DNA from: Micavibrio sp.
GTDB lineage: Bacteria > Pseudomonadota > Alphaproteobacteria > Micavibrionales > UBA2020
Assembly: GCA_028283745.1 (NCBI GenBank)
Contig: JAPWJZ010000004.1
Span: forward strand, 62,001-126,000
DNA length: 64,000 nt
Reading direction: 5' to 3'
The notes under the pieces were generated by a model. That model did no database searches and was not told the origin of the DNA. It was given only the letters and a program-made list of their open reading frames with translations. Each line of letters opens with the position of its first letter. Within the stretch, counting starts at the first letter, position 1. Made by a program: the position numbers and the translations under genes. Positions 50,128 through 57,175 of this stretch are shown here, one piece after another.

Positions 50128-51642
50128 CTAGTAAATCAGGTATTCCGACCATTCCTGATCGAAATACCGCACCAGCGCCTGATCATCCAGCCGCTGAATT
50201 TTTGTGTCCACATGCGCCATGTCGGGCGCGAAATAGAACATATCCTGAACCGTGCGCGGCGTAACGTAGCGCAGGCCCGCAGGGAAATTGCCGGGAATTT
50301 TATAATCCGACAAACTGCCAATAACGAAACCCCACTCGCCGAAGGACGGCACGTATACATGAAACGGCGCCGTCTTCAGGCCCACAGCCGCCATGGTGTT
50401 GTCCACGCACCAGAAAGATTTACGCGCGATGAGCGGTGAAGTGCTTTGCACCACAACAAGGCTTTTATCATTCAGCACGCCCTTGAGCTCGTTATAAAAC
50501 GTGGTTGAATAGAGCTTGCCGATGGAATAGTTGGAAGGGTCCGGCACGTCAATAAACACGGCGTCAAACACGGGCGGCTTTTCTTCCCGCGCCGCCTGGC
50601 GTATCCAGACGAAGGCGTCCTGGTTGATGACGGTCAGCTTCGGGGATAGCAGCGATTTTCCGTTCAGCGACGTCAGCATTTCATTGCTGGAAAAAAGCTT
50701 GGTCATGGCGGGGTCAAGGTCAACCATCGTCACATGCTCAACTGCCGGATATTTTAATATCTCGCGCAGGGCAAGGCCATCACCGCCGCCGATGATGAGG
50801 ATATTGCGCGGGTTTTCAAGCGCGGCCATGACGGGATGCACCAGCGCTTCATGGTAGCGGTATTCATCAACCGAGCTGAACTGCAGGTTGGAATTTAGAA
50901 ACAGCCGCAAATCCTGCGCCGTGCGGGTAATGACGATGCGCTGGTACGGGGTTGACTGCGAAAAAATGACATGCCCCTGATAGGCGCTGCCTTCCGCAAT
51001 CGACATGATTTTGTCGGAGTAAATGAAACCAAACGTCAGCCCCACCATGGCCAGAATGGCCGTCAGCTTGTGCGCGCGGTGGGAGGGAATTTCATCATTC
51101 AGCGCATACAGCACCCAGATGGCAACGGAAATATTCAACATGCCAAACAGGAAGCTTGATTTCACCAGCCCGAGATACGGCACCAGCACCATGGGAAACA
51201 GCACGGAGGCGAATAACGCGCCAAGGTAGTCAAAAGCCAGAACGCGGGATACGAGATCCTTGAATTCAAACCGGTCCTTCAAAATGCGCAGCAGCAGCGG
51301 AATTTCAATACCCACCAGCACGCCGATGATGGACACGATGAAGTACAAAAGAAAGCGGAAGGAAAACACGTGGTCAAACAGCAGCAGCAGCGCCATGGCC
51401 GAACAGCCGCCCACCACGCCAACCAGAATTTCAACGCGGATGAAATAGCCGATAAGGTTGCGGTGCAAATATTTCGTCAGCCATGAACCGATACCCATGG
51501 CAAAAAGGTAGCTGCCGATCACGGTTGAAAACTGGGTGATTGAGTCGCCCAGCAAATAGCTGGCCGCCGTGCCGGCGATCAGCTCATACACCAGCCCGCA
51601 GGTGGCGATGACGATGACGGAGATTAAAAGAAGGTTGGCCAA
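50128..51642 (-). CDS. Membrane-embedded spermidine synthase-like aminopropyltransferase
   Basis: A 504-aa protein with about seven membrane segments (about 1-215) fused to a SpeE-like methyltransferase-fold domain (about 225-500). The SAM motif GGGDG is at 285-289, VDLDPAM follows, and DAVFIDVPDPSNYS matches the catalytic region of polyamine synthases. Fused membrane forms of SpeE are known but rarer than the soluble enzyme, so the substrate may be an envelope-associated amine. SpeD in the same operon supplies decarboxylated SAM. DUF350 lies six bases upstream. Confidence 0.9.
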   Translation of the reverse strand: MANLLLISVIVIATCGLVYELIAGTAASYLLGDSITQFSTVIGSYLFAMGIGSWLTKYLHRNLIGYFIRVEILVGVVGGCSAMALLLLFDHVFSFRFLLYFIVSIIGVLVGIEIPLLLRILKDRFEFKDLVSRVLAFDYLGALFASVLFPMVLVPYLGLVKSSFLFGMLNISVAIWVLYALNDEIPSHRAHKLTAILAMVGLTFGFIYSDKIMSIAEGSAYQGHVIFSQSTPYQRIVITRTAQDLRLFLNSNLQFSSVDEYRYHEALVHPVMAALENPRNILIIGGGDGLALREILKYPAVEHVTMVDLDPAMTKLFSSNEMLTSLNGKSLLSPKLTVINQDAFVWIRQAAREEKPPVFDAVFIDVPDPSNYSIGKLYSTTFYNELKGVLNDKSLVVVQSTSPLIARKSFWCVDNTMAAVGLKTAPFHVYVPSFGEWGFVIGSLSDYKIPGNFPAGLRYVTPRTVQDMFYFAPDMAHVDTKIQRLDDQALVRYFDQEWSEYLIY

Positions 51643-51648
51643 GGTCTA

Positions 51649-51870
51649 TCAGCCGTGAATGGCGGCGGCAATAATGATCGCCATGCCGATGAACATGGAG
51701 CCCAGGAAGATACCCATGGCAAGGTTCTGTTTTTCCACCAGTTCCTTCCAGATGCCGACCTTGGGCGTCAGCAGGTCGAAAATGACGAAGCTGATAGCAA
51801 AGGCAATAAGCCCGATACCGCTGAAAACGACGGCATTCAGCACATACTGCATGTTGACGATGGGATCCAT
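51649..51870 (-). CDS. DUF350 small membrane protein
   Basis: A 73-aa protein with two membrane segments (about 12-34 and 50-72) and a conserved polar loop LTPKVGIWKEL between them, matching the DUF350 family (E. coli YjfL type). DUF350 proteins occur with polyamine, PspA-like and SPFH genes in putative membrane-stress clusters, as here, but their activity is unknown. ATG 51870 has AAGGAGAG in front. It sits six bases before the spermidine synthase gene and 27 bases after the 46-aa gene. Confidence 0.85.
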   Translation of the reverse strand: MDPIVNMQYVLNAVVFSGIGLIAFAISFVIFDLLTPKVGIWKELVEKQNLAMGIFLGSMFIGMAIIIAAAIHG

Positions 51871-51897
51871 ATATTCTCTCCTTGTGAAGGCCTGCGA

Positions 51898-52038
51898 TTA
51901 TTTGTGGTAGTGGTTGGCGGCTTTATTGGCAACGCCCTGCCCCGTCATCCACGATGTAAAGACCATGCCGCGGTAATCCGCAAAAGCAAGGCCGCAAAGA
52001 AGGATGGCGCAATAAAGGGTATACACTTTCGGCATCAT
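51898..52038 (-). CDS. Small membrane or exported peptide, 46 aa
   Basis: A 46-aa ORF starting MMPKVYTLYCAILL with AGGAAA a few bases upstream (ATG 52038, or 52035). Residues 5-20 form one hydrophobic segment, or a short signal peptide ending LAFAD, followed by a polar tail GVANKAANHYHK. It fits exactly between the DUF4178 stop (12 bases away) and DUF350, in operon phase. It is too short to be assigned to a family and may be missed by standard gene calls. The good ribosome site and placement support a real gene. Confidence 0.65.
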   Translation of the reverse strand: MMPKVYTLYCAILLCGLAFADYRGMVFTSWMTGQGVANKAANHYHK

Positions 52039-52050
52039 TATTTTTCCTGT

Positions 52051-53364
52051 CTAACTATTGCCGCCGCGCGGGAAATCGCTATTTTCCCAGCGCTTGACTT
52101 CAAAGGCATTCAACCGCAAAAGGCGCAGCACCGGGTACACCGCCAGCAGCAGCGCCACAAGCCAGAAATTTCCCCACGGAGCAACATCGCGCACCAGCGC
52201 AAGATTAAGGTTTACGGGCTTGCCGCCGCGGATATCGTCGGAATCAATTTCATAGGTCATGTGGTAATGACCGGGCGGGATTTCGGACATATAATCGTTT
52301 TCCGACTGGCTGCCTTCCGTCCAGGGGCCGTCGCTGTCCGAGCCATGGTAATATTCAATCGCCTGCCGCAGCTCGGTATTTTCCTTGGTGTCTTCGTTGA
52401 CCAGCGTCACATCCGCCTCCGCCCAGCTATTGTCGACGCTGGCGTAGCCTTGCACCAGCACGTTGGACTGTTTTGGAATGTCGAAGGGCGCGCTGACGAA
52501 TGTTTTGGTTTCATCCCCCTTCACATGCTGCGCTGCCATGCTGACAAGCGGTTGGTGAGCGGAGGCCCCCAGCGCGGCAAAGTGGATGATGAAGGCGACA
52601 ATAAGCGCCGTCACGCCGACAATGCCGGTAGCCCGCGCATTGCCGGGCGCGGGCTGGTTGGGGGCAACACCCTTTTGCCGCGGCATAGCCTGCGTAATGC
52701 CAAACGCCGCTTTAATAGCATCACGCTCGATGTATTCGCACAGCGAGACGCTGATATCCTCATCCGCATACTCAAAAGACAGCATATAGGGCGGGCAAAT
52801 GTAATCTTCCGTCTTTGCCTTGTCGCCCTTGCGGATGCGCCAGTAAAACTCGCCCTTCACGTATTGCACAACCGGCGTATCACGCAAAAAAGCCTCGAAC
52901 GATAAATCGCCGCGCGGCACGGTGGTACGAAAACCCAGTTTATTAATGTCATCCTTCACGACGCGCACAAAGTTCCAGTGGCCGTCCTGCTGGATGATAA
53001 AGCGGAAACCATGGTAGGGGTTGAAGGCGAGGTATTCATCCCAGAAATACATGCCGGTTTTGTCGGATTTTTCGACATAACCGATGATTTCCCAATTCAC
53101 GTCATCCAGCTTGCCGCGCATGCCAATTTCAAGCAGCGTCGGGCGGAACTTCGCGTTGGTGTTCTGGATGACCTGAAGCCGTTCATCCGCCGTGTCGATC
53201 ACCGCGCCGCAATGAGCGCAGCTGGCGCTCAGGGTATGGCCTGCGGCGCGCAGCTGGATTTCCCCGCCGCAGGCAGGGCATTTTAAGCTGCGAGTCACCT
53301 TGACGCTTGCGGGCGGCGTTTCATTCGGCAGCGGGCCGGTGGCAATTTCGGGGGCCGTTACCAT
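52051..53364 (-). CDS. DUF4178 protein with zinc ribbon and C-terminal membrane segments
   Basis: A 437-aa protein. The N-terminus holds a zinc ribbon (about 24-45, CPACGGEIQLRAAGHT then CAHCGA). A DUF4178 domain follows at about 50-210 and the C-terminus has two membrane segments (about 243-262 and 397-418) around a probable periplasmic domain. It starts seven bases inside the upstream DUF4178 gene, so both are co-translated. DUF4178 proteins recur with SPFH, DUF350 and polyamine genes; no enzymatic activity is known. The zinc ribbon suggests binding to protein, lipid or nucleic acid. Confidence 0.85.
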   Translation of the reverse strand: MVTAPEIATGPLPNETPPASVKVTRSLKCPACGGEIQLRAAGHTLSASCAHCGAVIDTADERLQVIQNTNAKFRPTLLEIGMRGKLDDVNWEIIGYVEKSDKTGMYFWDEYLAFNPYHGFRFIIQQDGHWNFVRVVKDDINKLGFRTTVPRGDLSFEAFLRDTPVVQYVKGEFYWRIRKGDKAKTEDYICPPYMLSFEYADEDISVSLCEYIERDAIKAAFGITQAMPRQKGVAPNQPAPGNARATGIVGVTALIVAFIIHFAALGASAHQPLVSMAAQHVKGDETKTFVSAPFDIPKQSNVLVQGYASVDNSWAEADVTLVNEDTKENTELRQAIEYYHGSDSDGPWTEGSQSENDYMSEIPPGHYHMTYEIDSDDIRGGKPVNLNLALVRDVAPWGNFWLVALLLAVYPVLRLLRLNAFEVKRWENSDFPRGGNS

Positions 53365-54041
53365 CCGTCAAACGTCCGGAAATAGGTGCAGGAAAGTTCC
53401 TGCCATTCAACGTAGCGCCCCGTATAAACGCGCGTGCTGTCCTTGGTGAATTCGATGGAGGCAAATTCACCTTCACCATACAGCAGGTCAATCGACAGGC
53501 TGTCACGGCCCTTGGTTGCCCCCATGGGCAGCTCGCCCTCCGCGCCAATGCATTCGGCATCCTTAATATCGACGATATGATATTTTTTGCCGTTCAGGCT
53601 GAAGTATTTTCCCAGCATATCCGTCGGCGTTGCCTGCTGCTTGCCCACGTTCATGTCGTTGGCAAGCCTGGCGAGCGCCCTTCGTGTATCGTCATCCAGC
53701 ACATCCGTCACATCAAAGCATGGGGCATAAAAACCCTGTGCTTCGGCAAGCCAGCCCTTGCGTGCGTCGTCGGACACGATGAACCATTCGTTCCACGACC
53801 CGTCCTTCCAGCCCATTTTTATGCGGCCGACAATGCCAAAATGCACGCCGTTGTAAATGCCGCCGGTGCCGATTTGAAAGGGGCTTGTGTCTTCAGGCAC
53901 CTGCGCTGCCTCACCCATGCTTTTGATGCCGTCATCCACGCGCACCAGCATGGCGCGGCAATAAGGGCATACCGCATAGGCCGCAACGCTGGTGCGGAAC
54001 ACGACGTTTGCGCCGCAGGAAGGGCAGGGATAGGTTTTCAT
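53358..54041 (-). CDS. DUF4178 protein with N-terminal zinc ribbon
   Basis: A 227-aa soluble protein. The zinc ribbon is at 6-31 (CPSCGANVVF then CPYCRAML), then a DUF4178-like domain that includes YNGVHFGIVGRIKMGWKDGSWNEW at about 64-87 (split here by description) and a beta-rich end. It is a paralogue of the next gene but lacks the membrane part. Its 7-bp overlap with that gene and 22-bp gap to the SPFH gene place it second in the operon. Function unknown; the pair may form a heteromer at the membrane. Confidence 0.85.
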   Translation of the reverse strand: MKTYPCPSCGANVVFRTSVAAYAVCPYCRAMLVRVDDGIKSMGEAAQVPEDTSPFQIGTGGIYNGVHFGIVGRIKMGWKDGSWNEWFIVSDDARKGWLAEAQGFYAPCFDVTDVLDDDTRRALARLANDMNVGKQQATPTDMLGKYFSLNGKKYHIVDIKDAECIGAEGELPMGATKGRDSLSIDLLYGEGEFASIEFTKDSTRVYTGRYVEWQELSCTYFRTFDGW

Positions 54042-54063
54042 GCCAATGACATCTTGAAAAGCA

Positions 54064-55053
54064 TCATTTTATTTTAGACAGCAAATCCGCCTTTTTGGCA
54101 TTGAATTCGGCTTCGGTCAGAATGCCTTTTTTCAGCAGCTCCGACAGCCGCTCGATCATCACGATGGGGTCATCAGGCGCCGCGGCATTGCCGCCGCCCA
54201 TGCCCAGCGATTGCGACATCAGCTGCCCCATGGCAAGGCCTGCGCCCATGCCAACGCCCGCGCCGGCAACGCCGCCGGGGTTGCTGGCTGCCGCCGAAAT
54301 GCTGTCCGCCGCCTGGAACTGCGCGTATTGCTTAAGGTCGCCCAGCATGCGCATGGAAGATACTTTATCCAGTACCTTTTCCATTTCTTCCGGCAGCGAA
54401 ATGCTTTGCACGAAGAAATTTTTAAGCTCCAGCCCGTAGTTTTTGAAAACGGGCGCCGCAACATCCATCAATTTTGCCGAAAAGTCCGCCTGATTGGCGG
54501 CCATGTCGATGAAGGCGGTATCGCTTTTCGCAAGGAAGCTGCTGATGGCGGTCAGGACAGCGGTGCGTAGCTGGCCTTCCGCATCCTGCACGCCATAGCT
54601 TTCGCGCGTCCCAACAAGCTTTGTCCAGAACGCCTCGACATCCGCCACTTTATAGGAATAGTTGCCGAAAGCGCGAATGCGCAGCGCGCCGAATTCCTTG
54701 TCGCGGATGGTGATGGGCTGCGAGGTGCCCCACTTCTGGTCGGTAATTTCGCGGGTGGAGAAGAAATACACGTCTGACTTGAAGGGCGATTCAAAAAACT
54801 TGTCCCAGTTCTTCAGGTTGGTCAGCACAGGCAGGTTTTGCGTCGTCAGCGTATAGGTGCCGGGGCCGAACTTGTCGGCAAAAACGCCTTCGTTGAAGAA
54901 GACAGCCACCTGCGATTCCCGCACCACAAGCTTGCCGCCGTTTTGAATTTCCTTGTCCTGCATGGGGTAGCGGTAGGCCAGCACGCCAGTGGCAGGGTCC
55001 GTCCACTGGATGACGTCGACAAACTGCTTGGAAATGAAATTCATGAGACCCAT
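54064..55053 (-). CDS. SPFH-domain protein with SHOCT C-terminus
   Basis: A 329-aa protein with an SPFH/band-7 domain (about 25-245), a coiled-coil and glycine-rich stretch (about 245-290), and a C-terminal SHOCT motif (LLKKGILTEAEFNAKKADLL). It lacks a strong N-terminal membrane helix and resembles the virion-core/YdjI-like branch rather than flotillin or HflK. Such proteins form oligomers at membranes. GGAG precedes ATG 55053. It is the first gene of the ten-gene operon; the 130-bp upstream region should contain the promoter, although no clear hexamers were assigned. Confidence 0.88.
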   Translation of the reverse strand: MGLMNFISKQFVDVIQWTDPATGVLAYRYPMQDKEIQNGGKLVVRESQVAVFFNEGVFADKFGPGTYTLTTQNLPVLTNLKNWDKFFESPFKSDVYFFSTREITDQKWGTSQPITIRDKEFGALRIRAFGNYSYKVADVEAFWTKLVGTRESYGVQDAEGQLRTAVLTAISSFLAKSDTAFIDMAANQADFSAKLMDVAAPVFKNYGLELKNFFVQSISLPEEMEKVLDKVSSMRMLGDLKQYAQFQAADSISAAASNPGGVAGAGVGMGAGLAMGQLMSQSLGMGGGNAAAPDDPIVMIERLSELLKKGILTEAEFNAKKADLLSKIK

Positions 55054-55185
55054 TTTTAACTCCGCAAAAGGATTAAAAAAACCGCGTTAAACCTATGTAG
55101 ACAAGAATAGGCTGGCGCGGGGTACAGAGTCTATATTGGGGCTAAAAAGGTTTATTTTTCGTAAAAATGGCTCCGCAAACGGTTA

Positions 55186-56364
55186 TCAGCCATCGTGCTG
55201 CGATTGCGTCTTATTTTGGGCGTTTTTAGTTTGCGCGTTCACAGCATCAATGATGCGGGCGGCGACATAGGCCACCTCCTCCGCCGTTGTGCTGCGGCCA
55301 AGGGTAAGGCGCAGGCTGCCTGCAATATCTTCATCGGCAAGGCCTATCGCCTTCAGCACCGCCGAAGGCTTGCGGCTGACGGAGGCGCAGGCCGCGCCGG
55401 AAGAAGCGCAAACCTCGCCCCTCAGCGCCAGCATCAGACTATCGGCATCAACCCCTGCAAAGCGCACGTTTAACAGGCCCGGCAATATGTTGCTGCGACC
55501 GCCGTTTACGGCAATCGCAATGCCGCCCGCCTGCAATTGGTCCAGCAGGCTTTCAACCAGCACATGCTGGCGCTTTGCCTGCGCCCCCATGTCCCGCAAG
55601 GCAAGCCGGCAGGCCGCGCCAAAGCCGGCGGCCAGCGGCAGGGAAACACTGCCGGGGCGAAGGCGCTGCTGCAGGCCGCCGAACATCAAGGGCTTGATGG
55701 CAACGGGCGGTTTTGCACGCACGTACAACGCACCAATACCCGCCGGCCCGTAAATTTTGTGGGCGGAGAAGCTGAGCAGGTCAATGCCCAGCGCTGCAAC
55801 ATCCAGCGGCACCTTGCCGACGGCCTGCGTGGCATCCGAATGCAGCAATGCGCCCCTGGCATGGGCAATTTCCACCGCATGTTGCAGCGGTTGCAGCGTG
55901 CCGACCTCATGGCTGGCGGCGATGAGGGAAAGGACAAGGGTTTTGTCCGTCACCGCAGCCGCAATATCCTCCGCCCGCACAAAGCCCTGCGGCGTGACGG
56001 GCAGGACCTTGACGGTAAACCCCTGCTGCGCCAGTCCGGCGGCGGCTTTGGCAACACAGTCATGCTCGATCGCACTAATGATTATTTCACGGCGGTCGGT
56101 TGCCGCGGCGGCAAGCCCTAACAGCGCAAGGTTGCAGGATTCGGTGGCGCCGCTTGTCAGCGTCAATGCTTCGGGTTCCGCGTTTATGAGGCTGGCAATG
56201 CTGGCAAGCGCAGCCTGCAGAACGTTTGCGGCGGCGATACCGTTTGCGTGCGTACGGGCGTGCGGGTTGCCGAAGCCCGTACTGAAATAGGGCAGCATTT
56301 CCGCCAGCACTTCCGGCGCGCAGGGCGTGGTGGAATGATGGTCCATATAAACAGGTCGCTGCAT
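55186..56364 (-). CDS. Cysteine desulfurase (NifS/IscS-like)
   Basis: A 392-aa PLP enzyme that takes sulfur from cysteine. MDHHSTTP is the usual start, PLP lysine K203 is in SFSAHKIYGP, and the active cysteine C326 lies in SSGAACAS. ATG 56364 is one base after the xdhC stop; a longer start at 56445 would overlap that gene. Placement directly after xdhC suggests it supplies sulfur for the terminal sulfido ligand of the molybdenum cofactor, as NifS4 does for Rhodobacter xanthine dehydrogenase. No iscU or sufBCD gene is nearby, which supports this over general Fe-S assembly. Confidence 0.93.
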   Translation of the reverse strand: MQRPVYMDHHSTTPCAPEVLAEMLPYFSTGFGNPHARTHANGIAAANVLQAALASIASLINAEPEALTLTSGATESCNLALLGLAAAATDRREIIISAIEHDCVAKAAAGLAQQGFTVKVLPVTPQGFVRAEDIAAAVTDKTLVLSLIAASHEVGTLQPLQHAVEIAHARGALLHSDATQAVGKVPLDVAALGIDLLSFSAHKIYGPAGIGALYVRAKPPVAIKPLMFGGLQQRLRPGSVSLPLAAGFGAACRLALRDMGAQAKRQHVLVESLLDQLQAGGIAIAVNGGRSNILPGLLNVRFAGVDADSLMLALRGEVCASSGAACASVSRKPSAVLKAIGLADEDIAGSLRLTLGRSTTAEEVAYVAARIIDAVNAQTKNAQNKTQSQHDG

Positions 56365-56365
56365 G

Positions 56366-57175
56366 TCAGCGCGCGATGCCGAGGGATAAAAGCTCGGCCG
56401 CAATCGCAATGGCGATTTCACGGGGGTGCTTGCACGTACCGCCAAGGCCGATGGGGCAGCGCAGGTCTTTCAACTGCTCCGCCGGAACACCTTCGGCCTG
56501 CAACCGCTTTTCAAATTTAACGCGCTTGGTGGCAGAACCGATAAGGCCAAGATAGCCGAAAGCCCCCGCCCTGAACGCCGCGCTGACAAGGTCAAAGTCA
56601 AGGTCATGGCTGTGCGTCATCACGGCAACAAAGCTGCCTTTAGGCATGGCGCGCAGTTCCGCAACCGGCGTATCGGTAATAATTTTTTCAACACCCTTCG
56701 GCACAGCAGGTGGAAATTCGGCCGCGCGCGGGTCAACCCATTTCACGCGAAGGCCAAGACCGGCAAGCACCTGCACCACTTCGCGCCCCACATGACCCGC
56801 GCCGAACAGGTACAAAACCTTGCCCGCCGGCACAAAGGGCTCAAGGAATACCGAAACCGCGCCGCCGCAGCATTGCGCAAGGCGGGGGCCCAGCGGGTAA
56901 TTGCGCACTTCCGGCGCGCCGCTGCCCTTCAGCAGTTCGCGTGCCGCCGCAATCGCCTCAAATTCAAGGTTGCCGCCGCCGATGGTGCCGAACTGCTTAT
57001 CTTCCGTCACGACCATTTTTACGCCCGCTTCGCGCGGGGTGGAGCCCTTGGCCTCCATCACCGTCAGCAGCACGCAAGGCGTGTGGCTTTCCGTCAGCTG
57101 CGTTAAAACGGGCAGCCAGTCATGCGGCGCATGGCCAATGGGGGTGCCGTGTTCGGTCGTCAAGTCGTCGCTCAT
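56366..57175 (-). CDS. xdhC: XdhC, molybdenum-cofactor insertion/sulfuration chaperone
   Basis: A 269-aa XdhC protein that binds Moco and promotes its sulfuration before insertion into XdhB. The N-terminal region carries GSTPREAGVKM, followed by GTIGGGNLEF and QCCGGAVSVF typical of XdhC, and a Rossmann-like domain (LYLFGAGHVGREV) lies at about 130-145. It overlaps xdhB by ATGA and lies one base before the cysteine desulfurase, giving a compact maturation module. Confidence 0.94.
   Translation of the reverse strand: MSDDLTTEHGTPIGHAPHDWLPVLTQLTESHTPCVLLTVMEAKGSTPREAGVKMVVTEDKQFGTIGGGNLEFEAIAAARELLKGSGAPEVRNYPLGPRLAQCCGGAVSVFLEPFVPAGKVLYLFGAGHVGREVVQVLAGLGLRVKWVDPRAAEFPPAVPKGVEKIITDTPVAELRAMPKGSFVAVMTHSHDLDFDLVSAAFRAGAFGYLGLIGSATKRVKFEKRLQAEGVPAEQLKDLRCPIGLGGTCKHPREIAIAIAAELLSLGIAR

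Noticed and set aside
51655-52905. 416-aa plus-strand ORF across DUF350, the 46-aa gene and DUF4178
   Set aside because: It spans several operon-phased minus-strand genes with ribosome sites and known domains; no domain of its own.
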